A stretch of 35,198 nucleotides of DNA from Gammaproteobacteria bacterium (GCA_015231865.1 JADGAU010000017.1:1-35198), one strand, 5' to 3'. Shown: positions 1-10,011, counted from the stretch's first letter. Notes: generated from the letters alone by a model not told the origin. Made by a program: numbers and translations.

Positions 1-1769
1 TGGCAGTTTTCTGTGGTGTTGGAGGTGTGGAGCCTCAATCAGAAACAGTATGGCATCAGGCTAATAAATATAGTATTCCACGGGTTGCATTTGTTAATAA
101 AATGGATCGTTCAGGTGCTAATTTTGAGCGTGTCATCGAACAGATTGAAGATAGATTAGGTGCCAATCCTCTACCAATTCAAATACCAATTGGAGCTGAA
201 GAAAACTTTAGTGGTATTATTGATTTAATCAGTCAGAAAGCCATTTATTGGCAATCTGAAAGTCTAGGTATGAACTTTACAGAAAGCGATATACCAGAAG
301 AATTTGTCGATACTGTTGAATCTCTAAGAGAAGCAATTATTGAAACGGCTGCTGATGCTAATGATGAATTAATGGAAAAATACCTCGAAACTGGAGCATT
401 AAACCAGGAGGAAATTGAACAAGGTTTAAGAATTAGAACTTTGTCTGGAGATATTATTCCATGCCTATGCGGTTCAGCTTTTAAAAATATTGGTATCCAG
501 TTTTTACTGGATGCAATGATTAATTTTCTTCCTTCTCCAGCTGATGTTCCTGCTGTTGAAGGTATTGATGTTAAAACGGAACAAATGATAATACATACTG
601 CTAATGATGATGAATCATTTGCGGCATTAGCTTTTAAGATTGCTTCAGATTCCTATGTTGGAAGTTTAACTTTTATTCGCGTTTATTCGGGCGTATTAGA
701 AGCTGGTAAAGTAGTTTTTAACCCGGCAAAGGGAAAGCGCGAGAGAATTGGACGCCTGTTACAGATGCATGCTAATTCACGCGAAGAAATAAAAGAAGTA
801 AGAGCAGGTGATATTGCAGCAGCAGTTGGCCTAAAAGAAGTAAGCACGGGTGATACATTATGCGAAGTTAATCAAAGTGTATTATTAGAAAGAATTGATT
901 TCCCAGAGCCTGTTATTTCGATTGCTGTAGAGCCTAGAACTAAAGCAGATGAAGATAAAATGGCTGCGGCCTTAGCTAAGCTAACCCGTGAAGATCCCTC
1001 GTTTAAAGTTGCAACCGATAATGAGACCGGTCAAACAATCATATCTGGTATGGGTGAGCTTCATCTTGATATTATTGTCGATAGAATGAAACGTGAGTTT
1101 AGTGTTGATGCAAACATTGGTACGCCACAGGTTGCCTATAGAGAGACTGTATCTAAATTATGTAACTACGAATGTAAATACGAACGTGAGCATGGTGGTC
1201 GTGGCCAATATGCTCATGTGCTTCTTAAAATTGAAGCAAATGAAAGAGGTGCTGGTTATATTTTTGAAAGTACAGTGTCGGATGATGTTGTACCCAAAGA
1301 ATATATTACTGCCGTTGCGCAGGGCGTAGAAGAACAAATAAATAATGGCGTTTTAGCCGGTTATCCATTAATCGATGTTAAAGTCACTTTGTATGATGGG
1401 TCCTATCATGATGTGGATTCAAATGAAGTAGCTTTTAGAATTGCAGGATCAATGGCTCTAAGAGATGGTGCATTACAGGCAGCGCCAGTTTTACTAGAAC
1501 CCATTATGAAAGTTGAAGTTGTCACTCCTGAAGAATATATGGGTGATGTGATGTCAGATATTAACAAACGTCGTGGCTTAGTTAGTGGTATGGATGATAC
1601 GCCTACGGGTAAGGTATTAAAATCAAGTGTACCTTTATCTGAAATGTTTGGTTATGCAACAGATTTACGTTCTGCAACACAAGGTAGAGCAAGTTATTCT
1701 ATGGAGTTTGAGAAATATGAAGAAGCTCCCAAGAAGATTACCGATTTAATAATTAATAAATATTTATAA
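1..1769 (+). CDS. fusA: Elongation factor G, 5'-truncated by window edge
   Basis: EF-G is the GTPase that drives ribosomal translocation and, with RRF, ribosome recycling. The reading frame is open from base 3, reading AVFCGVGG before EPQSET, so the visible GTG at 27 is an internal valine and not a start. About 589 residues are present of roughly 700; the P-loop and switch regions lie upstream of the window. Visible landmarks are the G4 motif NKMD, the G5-like CGSAFKN, the domain II/III text GMGELHLDI, domain [10 protein letters not shown] and the C-terminal [12 protein letters not shown]. It is followed after 23 bases by tuf, as in the str operon, so rpsL and rpsG probably lie just upstream. 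The last residues (KYL) are a normal EF-G ending. Identification is certain; only the 5' end is missing. Confidence 0.97.
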   Translation, partial: AVFCGVGGVEPQSETVWHQANKYSIPRVAFVNKMDRSGANFERVIEQIEDRLGANPLPIQIPIGAEENFSGIIDLISQKAIYWQSESLGMNFTESDIPEEFVDTVESLREAIIETAADANDELMEKYLETGALNQEEIEQGLRIRTLSGDIIPCLCGSAFKNIGIQFLLDAMINFLPSPADVPAVEGIDVKTEQMIIHTANDDESFAALAFKIASDSYVGSLTFIRVYSGVLEAGKVVFNPAKGKRERIGRLLQMHANSREEIKEVRAGDIAAAVGLKEVSTGDTLCEVNQSVLLERIDFPEPVISIAVEPRTKADEDKMAAALAKLTREDPSFKVATDNETGQTIISGMGELHLDIIVDRMKREFSVDANIGTPQVAYRETVSKLCNYECKYEREHGGRGQYAHVLLKIEANERGAGYIFESTVSDDVVPKEYITAVAQGVEEQINNGVLAGYPLIDVKVTLYDGSYHDVDSNEVAFRIAGSMALRDGALQAAPVLLEPIMKVEVVTPEEYMGDVMSDINKRRGLVSGMDDTPTGKVLKSSVPLSEMFGYATDLRSATQGRASYSMEFEKYEEAPKKITDLIINKYL

Positions 1770-1792
1770 ATAAGCTAAAAGCAGGAATAATT

Positions 1793-2983
1793 ATGTCTAA
1801 AGAAAAATTTGAACGTACGAAACCCCATGTCAATGTAGGCACAATTGGACACGTTGATCATGGCAAGACAACACTAACAGCGGCACTGACAAAGTGTATG
1901 GCTGAAGCCCATGGTGGCGAGTTAAAAGCATTTGATCAAATTGACTCAGCACCTGAAGAAAGAGAGCGTGGTATTACCATTGCAACGGCTCACGTTGAAT
2001 ATGAATCAGCGACACGCCACTACGCACACGTAGACTGCCCAGGGCACGCGGATTATGTTAAAAACATGATTACCGGTGCGGCGCAGATGGACGGCGCTAT
2101 CTTAGTCTGTAGTGCAGCAGATGGCCCAATGCCACAAACACGTGAGCATATCTTATTATCACGCCAGGTTGGTGTCCCTTATATCCTTGTTTATATGAAT
2201 AAGGCAGATATGGTTGATGATGAAGAATTATTAGAATTAGTCGAAATGGAAATACGTGAATTATTAGACGCGTATGAATTTCCAGGTGATGACACACCCA
2301 TTATTACTGGCTCTGCACTTAAGGCATTAGAAGGCGATACCTCTGAGATTGGTGTACCTTCGGTTATTAAATTAGTAGAAGCAATGGATGAATACATTCC
2401 TGAGCCAGAGCGTGCGATTGATGGTGATTTCATTATGCCGGTTGAAGACGTATTCTCAATTGCTGGACGTGGTACGGTTGTAACTGGACGTATTGAACGC
2501 GGTATTATTAAAGTTGGTGAAGAAATTGAGATTGTTGGTATTAAAGATACGAGCAAGACCACTTGTACTGGTGTTGAAATGTTCCGTAAGTTACTAGACG
2601 AAGGACGTGCTGGAGATAACGTTGGTATTTTATTACGTGGTATTAAGCGTGAAGAAGTAGAACGTGGACAAGTACTTGCTAAGCCAGGTTCAATTAACCC
2701 ACATACGACATTTGAAGCAGAAGTTTATGTTTTAAGTAAAGATGAAGGTGGACGTCATACACCATTTTTTAAAGGCTACCGTCCACAGTTCTACTTCAGA
2801 ACCACTGACGTTACGGGTGCCTGTGAATTACCTGATGGTGTAGAGATGGTAATGCCTGGTGATAATGTACAGATGGTTGTGACATTGATTGCACCGATTG
2901 CGATGGATGAAGGCTTACGCTTTGCGATTCGTGAAGGTGGCCGTACCGTTGGTGCTGGTGTTGTAGCTAAAATTATTGCATAA
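1793..2983 (+). CDS. tuf: Elongation factor Tu
   Basis: EF-Tu delivers aminoacyl-tRNA to the ribosomal A site as a GTP complex. The protein has 396 residues, a normal length. The G domain shows GHVDHGKT (residues 19-26), DCPGH (81-85) and NKAD (136-139; many orthologues have NKCD), with GSALKA as G5. Domains II and III follow, with GRGTVVTGR and the C-terminal [10 protein letters not shown]. The start is supported by AGGAA about 7 bases upstream. The gene uses noticeably more C-ending codons than its neighbours (CAC for His, GAC for Asp), consistent with selection for very high expression. It is followed by a hairpin at 2994-3014. A second tuf copy is common in gammaproteobacteria but cannot be judged here. 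Confidence 0.99.
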   Translation: MSKEKFERTKPHVNVGTIGHVDHGKTTLTAALTKCMAEAHGGELKAFDQIDSAPEERERGITIATAHVEYESATRHYAHVDCPGHADYVKNMITGAAQMDGAILVCSAADGPMPQTREHILLSRQVGVPYILVYMNKADMVDDEELLELVEMEIRELLDAYEFPGDDTPIITGSALKALEGDTSEIGVPSVIKLVEAMDEYIPEPERAIDGDFIMPVEDVFSIAGRGTVVTGRIERGIIKVGEEIEIVGIKDTSKTTCTGVEMFRKLLDEGRAGDNVGILLRGIKREEVERGQVLAKPGSINPHTTFEAEVYVLSKDEGGRHTPFFKGYRPQFYFRTTDVTGACELPDGVEMVMPGDNVQMVVTLIAPIAMDEGLRFAIREGGRTVGAGVVAKIIA

Positions 2984-2993
2984 ATGATTTATT

Positions 2994-3014
2994 CTCCCTT
3001 CTTTTTGAAGGGAG
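2994..3014 (+). terminator. Hairpin after tuf (weak terminator or processing site)
   Basis: CTCCCTTC (2994-3001) is an exact inverted repeat of GAAGGGAG (3007-3014) around a five-T loop. It begins 10 bases after the tuf stop. The downstream T run is short (ATTTGTC), so termination may be partial. It separates tuf from a promoter candidate for rpsJ. Confidence 0.6.
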
Positions 3015-3018
3015 GAAT

Positions 3019-3048
3019 TTGTCAAAAATAAATATAAATTAATATACT
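3019..3048 (+). promoter_or_regulatory. Sigma70-like promoter candidate for rpsJ
   Basis: TTGTCA (3019-3024) and TATACT (3043-3048) are separated by 18 bases. The pair lies just after the tuf hairpin and about 43 bases ahead of the rpsJ start, leaving only a short 5' leader. The call rests on hexamer match and position; it is a prediction. Confidence 0.5.
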
Positions 3049-3090
3049 CAAAATAATATTGGGTTCGCTCTTTAAGAAAAGGAAATAACC

Positions 3091-3408
3091 ATGGCGACAG
3101 AAGATCAAGTAATAAGAATTCGTTTAAAAGCATTTGACCATAGACTTATTGATTTAAGTACTAAGCAAATCGTTGAAACTGCTAAACGCACTGGTGCAAT
3201 GGTTAAAGGTCCAATTCCTTTACCAACTCGTAAAGAACGTTTTAATATTTTAACTTCACCACATGTTAATAAAGATGCAAGAGATCAGTATGAATTGCGT
3301 ACTTATAAGCGATTAATGGATATTGTTAAGCCTACAGATAAAACTGTTGATGCATTAATGAAGTTAGATTTAGCTGCAGGTGTTGATGTTCAGATAAAAT
3401 TGAACTAA
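3091..3408 (+). CDS. rpsJ: 30S ribosomal protein S10 (NusE)
   Basis: S10 is part of the 30S head and, as NusE, pairs with NusB in antitermination on rRNA operons. The 105-residue product carries the family landmarks [12 protein letters not shown] and [16 protein letters not shown] and is close to the usual 103 residues. An AAGGAAA ribosome binding site lies 8 bases before ATG. In E. coli rpsJ is the first gene of the S10 operon; here it is flanked by its own promoter candidate on one side and by a second promoter overlapping its 3' end, so it may be transcribed partly apart from rplC and the genes after it. Confidence 0.99.
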   Translation: MATEDQVIRIRLKAFDHRLIDLSTKQIVETAKRTGAMVKGPIPLPTRKERFNILTSPHVNKDARDQYELRTYKRLMDIVKPTDKTVDALMKLDLAAGVDVQIKLN

Positions 3409-3411
3409 AAT
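3383..3411 (+). promoter_or_regulatory. Strong sigma70-like promoter overlapping the end of rpsJ
   Basis: TTGATG (3383-3388) and TAAAAT (3406-3411) are exactly 17 bases apart, followed by the GC-rich discriminator ACGCGCTC. The -10 element overlaps the rpsJ stop codon. The same arrangement, TAAAAT plus a CGCGCT-like discriminator, precedes rpsM. It would start a transcript with a leader of about 170 nt ahead of rplC. Confidence 0.65.
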
Positions 3412-3589
3412 ACGCGCTCTTGTTTTTAAGGCTTGAAGGAATTAGCATTTTTATTAATTTCTAGTATATAAGTCTAATAGAAATATTTAGTGAATATCAG
3501 AAAAATCTTGATATTTCATTGTTTTACCGCCACTGATCAACCGAAATTAGTGGCTTCATGCTATTGATAAGTAGCAGAGGAATATAAAA
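3412..3589 (+). promoter_or_regulatory. Long leader ahead of rplC, candidate S10-operon regulatory leader
   Basis: This non-coding stretch follows the promoter at 3383-3411. It can form an A/T-rich hairpin at 3491-3518 followed by a T-rich run, and a second hairpin pairing GCCACT (3529-3534) with AGTGGC (3549-3554). In E. coli a leader of similar length (about 172 nt) lies before rpsJ and mediates L4 autoregulation. The position and length suggest an equivalent role here. No L4-binding signature could be confirmed by eye, so the regulatory role is inference. Confidence 0.4.
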
Positions 3590-4231
3590 ATGGCTATTAC
3601 TTTACTTGGTAATAAAGTAGGGATGACTCGCCTGTTTATGGAAACTGGTGAATCAGTTCCAGTTACAGTGATTGAAATGTCACCCAATCGTGTTTCACAG
3701 AAAAAAACTGTTGAAACTGATGGATATAATGCGATTCAATTAACGGCAGGTGAAAAGAAATCATCTAAGGTTAATAAAGCAAATGCAGGACACTTTGCGA
3801 AAGCAGGTGTAAAAGCAGGTCTTAAAACACTTGAAAGTCGTGTTGATAATCCAGATTCATATGAGTCGGGTTCAGAAATTAAAGTTGATATTTTTGAAGT
3901 TGGTCAAAAAGTTGATGTTTCCGGTACTTCAATAGGTAAAGGATTTCAGGGCGGTATTAAACGACATAATTTCCATCGTCAGGATATGACACATGGTAAC
4001 TCGGTGTCACACCGTTCAAATGGTTCAATTGGTCAAAACCAAACTCCAGGACGTGTGTTCAAGGGCAAAAAAATGTCAGGACATATGGGCTCAGTTAAAA
4101 AAACAGTTCAAAGCTTATCAGTTGTTAAGGTAGATGTAGAAAATAATCTATTATTAGTCAAAGGTGGTATACCAGGTGCAAAAGGTAGTTTTGTTACTGT
4201 ATCACATGCTGTTAAGACGAAAGGGAGTTAG
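3590..4231 (+). CDS. rplC: 50S ribosomal protein L3
   Basis: L3 nucleates 50S assembly and reaches toward the peptidyl-transferase centre. The 213-residue product starts [16 protein letters not shown] and contains the segment [20 protein letters not shown]. The second glutamine of that segment is the residue methylated by PrmB in E. coli. Length and motifs are normal. A GAGGAA ribosome binding site precedes the ATG. It is the first gene after the 178-base leader and is separated from rplD by only two bases, consistent with tight co-translation. Confidence 0.99.
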   Translation: MAITLLGNKVGMTRLFMETGESVPVTVIEMSPNRVSQKKTVETDGYNAIQLTAGEKKSSKVNKANAGHFAKAGVKAGLKTLESRVDNPDSYESGSEIKVDIFEVGQKVDVSGTSIGKGFQGGIKRHNFHRQDMTHGNSVSHRSNGSIGQNQTPGRVFKGKKMSGHMGSVKKTVQSLSVVKVDVENNLLLVKGGIPGAKGSFVTVSHAVKTKGS

Positions 4232-4233
4232 CC

Positions 4234-4863
4234 ATGGAACTTAATATGATTACTGCAACAGGCAATGCTTCTAAGAAAACTGTTGAAGTTGCAGACGAAA
4301 TATTTAATAAAGAGTATAACGAAGCTTTAATTCATCAAGTTGTTACATCGTACCTGGCTGGTGGCAGATCTGGTACCAAAGGTCAAAAAAATCGATCAGC
4401 TGTTAGTGGTGGCGGTGCAAAACCCTGGAAACAGAAAGGTACTGGTCGTGCACGTTCCGGTACTATACGTAGCCCTATATGGCGTAGCGGTGGTACTACA
4501 TTTGCGGCTAAGAATAGAGATTTTAGTAAAAAAGTTAATCGTAAAATGTATCGTGCAGCAGTTAAATCTATTGTCTCTGAGTTAGTACGTAAAGAACGTT
4601 TATCTGTCATTGCAGATTTAGCTTTAACAGCACCAAAGACGAAAGAGTTAGCAGAAAAATTGAAGAAATTAAATGCTAATAACGTTTTATTGGTTACTGG
4701 TGGTCATGATGAAAATGTTTATTTGTCATCAAGAAATCTCATAAAAGTTGGATATGCAGATGTTCAACATCTTGATCCCGTCTCATTAATATCTTATGAG
4801 CAAGTGATTATGACTGCAGATGCCATTAAGCTATTTGAGTCTAATCTTCAAGGGGAGGCTTAA
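4234..4863 (+). CDS. rplD: 50S ribosomal protein L4
   Basis: L4 lines the peptide exit tunnel and in E. coli also represses its own S10 operon by acting on the mRNA leader. The 209-residue protein has the conserved [19 protein letters not shown] and [14 protein letters not shown] region that forms the extended tunnel loop. It begins two bases after the rplC stop; ATG at 4234 is preceded by AAGGGAG within the rplC end, which supports it over the internal ATG at residue 5. Two bases separate it from rplW. Confidence 0.99.
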   Translation: MELNMITATGNASKKTVEVADEIFNKEYNEALIHQVVTSYLAGGRSGTKGQKNRSAVSGGGAKPWKQKGTGRARSGTIRSPIWRSGGTTFAAKNRDFSKKVNRKMYRAAVKSIVSELVRKERLSVIADLALTAPKTKELAEKLKKLNANNVLLVTGGHDENVYLSSRNLIKVGYADVQHLDPVSLISYEQVIMTADAIKLFESNLQGEA

Positions 4864-4865
4864 TC

Positions 4866-5162
4866 ATGAACCAGGAAAAAATATATACTACTATTCTATC
4901 ACCTAGAATTAGTGAAAAGGCTGCAATCGTTGCTCAAAACAATAACCAATATGTTTTTAAAGTAGCAAAAAATGCAAACAAAAAAGAAATTAAAGAAGCA
5001 GTAGAAAGTCTTTTTGAAGTTTCTGTAGATAAAGTTTGTACCTGCATTACTAAAGGTAAATCAAAACGTTTTGGTAAATTCATGGGTACAAGAAAAAATT
5101 GGAAAAAGGCCTATGTGACTTTATCCAGTGGTTCAACTATTGATATGTTTACAGCAGAGTAG
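4866..5162 (+). CDS. rplW: 50S ribosomal protein L23
   Basis: L23 sits at the exit of the peptide tunnel, where it docks trigger factor, SRP and the Sec translocon. The 98-residue product has the family pattern LSPRISEKA near the N terminus and RFGKFMGTRKNWKKAYVTL toward the C terminus. Its start follows the rplD stop by two bases, with AGGGGAGG inside the end of rplD as ribosome binding site. Confidence 0.98.
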   Translation: MNQEKIYTTILSPRISEKAAIVAQNNNQYVFKVAKNANKKEIKEAVESLFEVSVDKVCTCITKGKSKRFGKFMGTRKNWKKAYVTLSSGSTIDMFTAE

Positions 5163-5177
5163 CAGGGGATACACGTT

Positions 5178-6005
5178 ATGGGATTACAAAAAACAAAGCC
5201 AACATCTCCAGGGCGACGTTTTGTTGTCAGAACAACAAGAGATGAACTACATAAAGGCAGTGCTTATGCGCCTTTAGTAACAAAGAAAAGTAAAAATGGT
5301 GGACGAAATACAAATGGACGTATTACCGTTAGGCATCGTGGTGGCGGTCATAAACACCATTATCGTTTAGTTGATTTTAAACGCGATAAAGAAGGTGTAC
5401 CTGCAACTGTAGAAAGAATTGAATACGATCCAAACAGAAGTGCACATATTGCATTAGTTTTATTTGCTGATGGTGAACGTAGATATATTATTGCGCCACG
5501 TTCTATTTCTGCTGGTGATACTGTTATGTCAGGTAATGAAGCAGATATTAAACCAGGAAATTGTTTGCAACTTAGATCAATTCCTGTTGGTACAACAGTT
5601 CATTGTGTTGAAATGAAGCCTGAAAAAGGTGCTCAAATTGCACGTAGTGCAGGAGCTTCAGTTCAAATTGTTGCAAGAGAAGGCAACTATGCTACTTTAC
5701 GACTTCGTTCAGGTGAAATGAGAAAAATTCATTTAGATTGTAAAGCTACCATAGGTACAGTTAGTAATGCTGAACATAGTTTGAGAAAACTTGGTAAAGC
5801 AGGTGCTAAACGATGGTTAGGTGTGCGTCCTACTGTTCGTGGTGTTGCGATGAACCCGGTTGACCATCCCCATGGTGGTGGTGAAGGTAGAACTTCTGGT
5901 GGTAGACATCCAGTAAGTCCATGGGCTACTCCAACGAAAGGATTTAAAACACGCAAGAATAAGCGAACGGATAAATTTATCGTTCGTAGACGTAGCAAAC
6001 GATAA
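5178..6005 (+). CDS. rplB: 50S ribosomal protein L2
   Basis: L2 is one of the most conserved ribosomal proteins and is needed for subunit association and peptidyl transfer. The 275-residue product is full length. Landmarks are [16 protein letters not shown] near residues 40-55 and the C-terminal [14 protein letters not shown], whose histidine corresponds to the functionally important His229 of E. coli. An AGGGGA ribosome binding site precedes the start, 15 bases after rplW. Confidence 0.99.
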   Translation: MGLQKTKPTSPGRRFVVRTTRDELHKGSAYAPLVTKKSKNGGRNTNGRITVRHRGGGHKHHYRLVDFKRDKEGVPATVERIEYDPNRSAHIALVLFADGERRYIIAPRSISAGDTVMSGNEADIKPGNCLQLRSIPVGTTVHCVEMKPEKGAQIARSAGASVQIVAREGNYATLRLRSGEMRKIHLDCKATIGTVSNAEHSLRKLGKAGAKRWLGVRPTVRGVAMNPVDHPHGGGEGRTSGGRHPVSPWATPTKGFKTRKNKRTDKFIVRRRSKR

Positions 6006-6022
6006 TTAAGGAGATTATAAAT

Positions 6023-6298
6023 ATGCCTCGTTCAATTAAAAAAGGTCCATTTATCGATCATCACTTAGTTAAGAAGGTTGATAAAGCAGTAGCAGAAAAT
6101 AATAGAAAACCTATCAAAACCTGGTCACGTCGTTCCATGATCCTGCCTAATATGGTCGGATTAACGATTGCTGTTCACAATGGTAAGCAACATGTACCCA
6201 TATTGATCAATGAAAATATGATCGGTCACAAGTTAGGTGAAATGGTTCCTACAAGAACATTCCGTGGTCACTTAGCTGATAAAAAAGCTAAAAGGTAA
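6023..6298 (+). CDS. rpsS: 30S ribosomal protein S19
   Basis: S19 forms part of the 30S head and, with S13, the bridge toward the 50S. The 91 residues match the usual length. Motifs [22 protein letters not shown] and [16 protein letters not shown] are diagnostic. A strong AAGGAG ribosome binding site lies 8 bases ahead of ATG. It sits 17 bases after rplB. Confidence 0.99.
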   Translation: MPRSIKKGPFIDHHLVKKVDKAVAENNRKPIKTWSRRSMILPNMVGLTIAVHNGKQHVPILINENMIGHKLGEMVPTRTFRGHLADKKAKR

Positions 6299-6316
6299 AG
6301 ATAAAGGATTACTATT

Positions 6317-6649
6317 ATGAATGTTTCAGCAAAACTTAGAAATTCAATGATGTCAGCACAAAAAATGCGTTTAGTCGCTGATCAAATTAGAAACAAAAAA
6401 GCAGAAAAAGCTATTGAAATTCTTACTTTTAGTAATAAGAAAGCGGCGGGAATTGTAAAAAAAGTTCTTGAATCAGCTATAGCTAATGCAGAAAATAATG
6501 AAGGTGCAGATATTGATGAATTACTTGTTTCGAGTATATTTGTTGATGAAGGTGCAACTTATAAACGTATGAGGCCAAGAGCTAAGGGACGCGGTAACCG
6601 TATCCTTAAGCGTTCTAGTCATATAACAATTACCTTAAGTGATAACTAA
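6317..6649 (+). CDS. rplV: 50S ribosomal protein L22
   Basis: L22 contacts all 23S domains, and its beta-hairpin forms the tunnel constriction next to L4. The 110-residue product shows the N-terminal [18 protein letters not shown] and the hairpin [18 protein letters not shown], with a normal C-terminal [14 protein letters not shown] precedes ATG. It is followed by a 57-base spacer before rpsC in which no promoter stands out. Confidence 0.98.
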   Translation: MNVSAKLRNSMMSAQKMRLVADQIRNKKAEKAIEILTFSNKKAAGIVKKVLESAIANAENNEGADIDELLVSSIFVDEGATYKRMRPRAKGRGNRILKRSSHITITLSDN

Positions 6650-6706
6650 TCCTTTAACGAGCTATTAGCTAACTATTAGCGAAAAGAATAAGAGTAGAGA
6701 ATAATT

Positions 6707-7390
6707 ATGGGACAAAAAGTACATCCAACCGGTATACGTTTAGGTATCGTTAAAGATTGGAATTCTAATTGGTATGCAAGTTCAGAAAACTATGCAGATT
6801 TTCTAAATGATGACATAAAAGTACGTGAATATTTAATGAAGAAGTTAGAATCTGCTTCCGTTAGTCATATTCAAATTGAAAGACCTGCAAAAAATGCCAG
6901 AATTACTATACATACAGCTAGACCTGGCATTGTTATTGGCAAGAAAGGTGAAGATATTGCAGCGTTAAAACAGGAAACATCTAAGATTATGGGAATTCCT
7001 GTTCATATTAATGTGGAAGAAATTCGTAAGCCTGAATTAGATGCGACATTAGTTGCTGACAATATTGCACAACAACTGGAAAAGCGTATCATGTTTAGAC
7101 GTGCGATGAAGCGTGCGGTTACTAATGCAATGCGTTTAGGTGCGAAGGGTATTAAAATTACTGTTTCAGGCCGTTTAAATGGTGCAGAAATTGCTCGTGC
7201 TGAATGGTATAGAGAAGGTCAGGTGCCTCTTCATACCCTACGTGCTGATATTGATTACGGTACTGCAAGAGCAAATACAACTTATGGTGTTATTGGAATT
7301 AAGATTTGGATTTACAAAGGTGAAATTCATGATAGTTCGGCTTATATCAATGATCGTCTTAATTTAAATAATAAGTCAAAACAACAATAA
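6707..7390 (+). CDS. rpsC: 30S ribosomal protein S3
   Basis: S3 lines the mRNA entry channel and contributes to ribosomal helicase activity. The 227-residue protein starts [19 protein letters not shown] type II KH domain is marked by [11 protein letters not shown] (about residues 74-84), and the C-terminal domain by [20 protein letters not shown]. Length is slightly below the 233 of E. coli, with a short basic C-terminal tail. It is followed 16 bases later by rplP. Confidence 0.99.
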   Translation: MGQKVHPTGIRLGIVKDWNSNWYASSENYADFLNDDIKVREYLMKKLESASVSHIQIERPAKNARITIHTARPGIVIGKKGEDIAALKQETSKIMGIPVHINVEEIRKPELDATLVADNIAQQLEKRIMFRRAMKRAVTNAMRLGAKGIKITVSGRLNGAEIARAEWYREGQVPLHTLRADIDYGTARANTTYGVIGIKIWIYKGEIHDSSAYINDRLNLNNKSKQQ

Positions 7391-7406
7391 ACAGTGGTGC
7401 AGGAAC

Positions 7407-7820
7407 ATGCTTCAACCTAAAAGAACAAAATTTCGTAAGCAAATGAAGGGCCGTAACAGAGGTCTGGCTTTAAATGGCAATAAAGTAAGTTTTGGTGAGT
7501 ATGGCCTAAAAGCAACTGCTAGAGGTCGTATTACAGCCCGTCAAATTGAATCTGCTCGTCGTGCTATGACTAGATATATCAAACGTGGCGGAAAGATTTG
7601 GATTCGTATATTTCCTGATAAGCCAATTTCTAAAAAACCATTAGAAGTTAGACAAGGTAAAGGTAAAGGTAGTGTTGAGTATTATGTTGCTCAAATACAA
7701 CCTGGTAAAATGTTATATGAAATGGAAGGCGTTTCAGAAGAAATTGCAAGAGATGCATTTGCACTGGCTTCTGCAAAATTACCATTAAGTACTACTTTTG
7801 TTAAAAGGACGGTGATGTAA
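7407..7820 (+). CDS. rplP: 50S ribosomal protein L16
   Basis: L16 binds the elbow of A-site tRNA and is added late in 50S assembly. The 137-residue product starts [19 protein letters not shown]. The loop with [21 protein letters not shown] includes the arginine (equivalent to Arg81) hydroxylated by YcfD/RoxA in E. coli. The stop codon TAA shares its last A with the ATG of rpmC (TAATG), so the two are translationally coupled. Confidence 0.99.
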   Translation: MLQPKRTKFRKQMKGRNRGLALNGNKVSFGEYGLKATARGRITARQIESARRAMTRYIKRGGKIWIRIFPDKPISKKPLEVRQGKGKGSVEYYVAQIQPGKMLYEMEGVSEEIARDAFALASAKLPLSTTFVKRTVM

Positions 7821-8014
7821 TGAGTAATAAATTAGATATAAAGGATTTGCAAGCAAAGACTAAAGATGAGTTAAATCAAGAATTGATTAATCTTCGTAAA
7901 GAGCAATTTTCTTTAAAAATGTCTAGAAGTACAGATCAAGACATTAAAGTACATCAATTCAAAGCTGTTAGACGTAATGTAGCACGTGTTAAAACAGCTT
8001 TAAATATGATTTAA
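7820..8014 (+). CDS. rpmC: 50S ribosomal protein L29
   Basis: L29 is a small helical protein next to L23 at the tunnel exit, near the trigger factor site. The 64-residue product has the typical LRKEQFSLKMSRSTDQ and the conserved KAVRRNVARVKT. The start overlaps the rplP stop by one base, with AAAGGACGGTG just upstream as ribosome binding site. It is followed by a 21-base spacer and rpsQ. Confidence 0.98.
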   Translation: MSNKLDIKDLQAKTKDELNQELINLRKEQFSLKMSRSTDQDIKVHQFKAVRRNVARVKTALNMI

Positions 8015-8035
8015 ATTATTTGATTGGATATCGAT

Positions 8036-8296
8036 ATGAGCGAACAAGATAAAAAGCGTACATTAGTAGGCACGGTAATTAGTAACAAAATGGATAAGAC
8101 TGTTACTATTTTAATTGAAAGAAAAGTCAAACACTCTTTATATGGTAAATATATTAAGCGTTCAAGTAAGTTGCATGCACATGATGAAAATAACCAATGT
8201 AATGAAGGTGATGTTGTAGAAATTGCTTCTTGTCGTCCAATCTCTAAGAGTAAATCTTGGAATATTGTCAACATTCTAGAAAAATCTGAAGCATAA
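8036..8296 (+). CDS. rpsQ: 30S ribosomal protein S17
   Basis: S17 is a primary 16S-binding OB-fold protein of the 30S body. The frame is open upstream from a TTG at 8024, but ATG at 8036 gives the normal N terminus [14 protein letters not shown] and the usual length (86 residues against 84 in E. coli), so it is chosen. The motifs [29 protein letters not shown] and [10 protein letters not shown] are diagnostic. Its ribosome binding site is weak, suggesting dependence on translation of rpmC. It is the last gene before the spc-type promoter region. Confidence 0.97.
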   Translation: MSEQDKKRTLVGTVISNKMDKTVTILIERKVKHSLYGKYIKRSSKLHAHDENNQCNEGDVVEIASCRPISKSKSWNIVNILEKSEA

Positions 8297-8319
8297 TACT
8301 AATTTAGTCAATTTTTGAG

Positions 8320-8348
8320 TAGCTATTATTATAATTTTGGAATATAAT
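8320..8348 (+). promoter_or_regulatory. Promoter candidate of the spc-type operon (upstream of rplN)
   Basis: A perfect TATAAT at 8343-8348 is followed by the GC-rich ACGCCGCTCG, matching the discriminator pattern of the promoters before rplC and rpsM. The -35 region at 17-base spacing (TAGCTA) is poor; a better hexamer TTGAGT at 8315-8320 is 22 bases away. The site is exactly where E. coli begins the spc operon, which supports the call despite the weak -35. Confidence 0.5.
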
Positions 8349-8392
8349 ACGCCGCTCGAATATTCTGATACATATATCGTCTGGAGATAACA

Positions 8393-8761
8393 ATGATACA
8401 AATGCAAACAGAACTTGGCGTTGCCGATAATAGTGGCGCAAAAAAAGTTGAATGCATAAAGGTTTTAGGTGGTTCACACCGTCGATATGCAGCCATAGGT
8501 GATATCATTAAGGTTAGTATAAAAGAAGCTATTCCTCGTGGTAAAGTAAAAAAAGGCGATGTATATAATGCTGTTGTTGTTAGAACTAGCAAGGGTGTAC
8601 GTAGACCAGATGGTTCATTAATACGTTTTGATAATAATGCGGCAGTATTATTAAATGCTTCACAGCAGCCAATAGGCACCCGTATTTTTGGCCCGGTTAC
8701 TCGTGAGTTGCGTAATGAAAAATTTATGAAAATTATTTCATTAGCACCTGAAGTTCTTTAA
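8393..8761 (+). CDS. rplN: 50S ribosomal protein L14
   Basis: L14 forms intersubunit bridges and binds L19 and the silencing factor RsfS. The 122-residue protein has the family standard length and text: [24 protein letters not shown], then [19 protein letters not shown] and [17 protein letters not shown] lies 8 bases ahead of ATG. It follows a 96-base non-coding spacer with a promoter candidate and begins the spc-type gene group. Confidence 0.99.
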   Translation: MIQMQTELGVADNSGAKKVECIKVLGGSHRRYAAIGDIIKVSIKEAIPRGKVKKGDVYNAVVVRTSKGVRRPDGSLIRFDNNAAVLLNASQQPIGTRIFGPVTRELRNEKFMKIISLAPEVL

Positions 8762-8800
8762 TTCACAAACTATTACTGTAGAAAAAAGTAGAGAAAGAAA

Positions 8801-9115
8801 ATGGCAAAGCTAAGAAAAGGTGACACAGTTATAGTTGTTGCTGGTAAAGACAAAGGCAAGCAAGGACAAGTTGAAAAAGTTCTTAAAGATGATAAGTTAT
8901 TAGTAACAAACATCAATATAGCAAAGAAACATGTTAAACCAAATCCTGATCGTGGTATTACTGGTGGTATTGTAAGTAAAACAATGCCTATTCATGCTTC
9001 GAATGTTGCTATATTAAATCCGCAAACGAACAAAGCTGATCGCATCGGTTATAAGTTCCTGGAAGATGGTAAGAAAGTTCGTTATTTTAAGTCAAATGAT
9101 GAAGTCATCGCGTAA
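8801..9115 (+). CDS. rplX: 50S ribosomal protein L24
   Basis: L24 is an early assembly protein of the 50S with a KOW fold. The 104-residue product contains the KOW signature [19 protein letters not shown] near the N terminus and [12 protein letters not shown] in the middle. Length equals the E. coli protein. It lies 39 bases after rplN and 39 bases before rplE. Confidence 0.99.
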   Translation: MAKLRKGDTVIVVAGKDKGKQGQVEKVLKDDKLLVTNINIAKKHVKPNPDRGITGGIVSKTMPIHASNVAILNPQTNKADRIGYKFLEDGKKVRYFKSNDEVIA

Positions 9116-9154
9116 ATTCGTGGCTTTATAAATAGGTAAATAGTTGAGTTGGTT

Positions 9155-9703
9155 ATGGCAAATTTAAAGAACTTGTATAACGAGAAAATAATTCCAGAAT
9201 TAACAAAGGAATTTAACTATAAGAGCAATATGGAAGTGCCTAAAATAGTTAAGATTTCTTTGAATATGGGCTTGGGTGATGCAATAGGTGATAAAAAGGT
9301 AATTGAACATGCAGTGTCTGATATGACAAAAATTGCTGGTCAAAAGCCTGTAGTTACTGTTGCAAAAAAATCAATTGCTGGGTTTAAAATTCGTGATAAT
9401 TATCCGATTGGATGTAAAGTTACGTTACGCAAAGAAAGAATGTATGAATTCCTTGAGCGTTTAATTGCAATTGCAATTCCTCGTATTCGTGACTTTCGTG
9501 GTTTAAACCCAAATTCATTCGATGGAATGGGTAACTATAGTATGGGAATAAAAGAACAAATTATTTTCCCAGAAATTGATTATGATAAAATTGATAAATT
9601 AAGAGGTATGGATATTACCATTACCACTACTGCTAAAACTGATTCTGAAGCTAAGGCTTTATTACAAAAATTCAGTTTTCCATTAAAAGAAGCAAGGAAT
9701 TAA
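9155..9703 (+). CDS. rplE: 50S ribosomal protein L5
   Basis: L5 carries 5S rRNA into the 50S and contacts P-site tRNA. The open frame extends up to a TTG at 9149, but ATG at 9155 gives [12 protein letters not shown] and 182 residues, close to the 179 of E. coli, so it is preferred. Landmarks are [26 protein letters not shown] and the C-terminal [18 protein letters not shown]. In E. coli the S8 repressor site lies at the start of this gene; no clear S8-type hairpin was recognised here. Confidence 0.97.
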   Translation: MANLKNLYNEKIIPELTKEFNYKSNMEVPKIVKISLNMGLGDAIGDKKVIEHAVSDMTKIAGQKPVVTVAKKSIAGFKIRDNYPIGCKVTLRKERMYEFLERLIAIAIPRIRDFRGLNPNSFDGMGNYSMGIKEQIIFPEIDYDKIDKLRGMDITITTTAKTDSEAKALLQKFSFPLKEARN

Positions 9704-9705
9704 AA

Positions 9706-10011
9706 ATGGCTAAAAGTGCAATGATTAACCGTGAGCTGAAGCGCACAAAATTAGTAAATAAGTATGCGGAAACTCGTGCTGCTTTAAAAGCAATTATTCA
9801 TAGTACTGAATCAACCATGGAGCAAAAGGTTGAAGCCCAATATGCTTTACAAAAGCTACCCAGGGATTCATCGTCTGTAAGGCAACGTAATAGATGTCGT
9901 ATAACTGGTCGTCCTCATGGTGTATTTAAAAAGTTTGGACTTTCTAGAAATATGATACGTGTACATACTATGCTGGGTAATATTCCAGGTTTACGCAAAG
10001 GTAGTTGGTAA
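9706..10011 (+). CDS. rpsN: 30S ribosomal protein S14
   Basis: S14 is a late-assembling protein of the 30S head. This is the long (101-residue), zinc-free form: the C-terminal half reads [20 protein letters not shown] and lacks the CxxC pairs of the short zinc form. It starts two bases after the rplE stop, with AAGGAA as ribosome binding site inside the rplE end. Confidence 0.98.
   Translation: MAKSAMINRELKRTKLVNKYAETRAALKAIIHSTESTMEQKVEAQYALQKLPRDSSSVRQRNRCRITGRPHGVFKKFGLSRNMIRVHTMLGNIPGLRKGSW

Noticed and set aside
2191-2562. 123-codon open frame antisense to tuf, and similar antisense frames in the ribosomal genes
   Set aside because: These are shadows caused by codon bias of highly conserved genes on the + strand.
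9116-9170. S8 repressor-binding site at the rplX-rplE junction as in E. coli
   Set aside because: No hairpin resembling the S8 site of 16S rRNA could be found by eye; not claimed.
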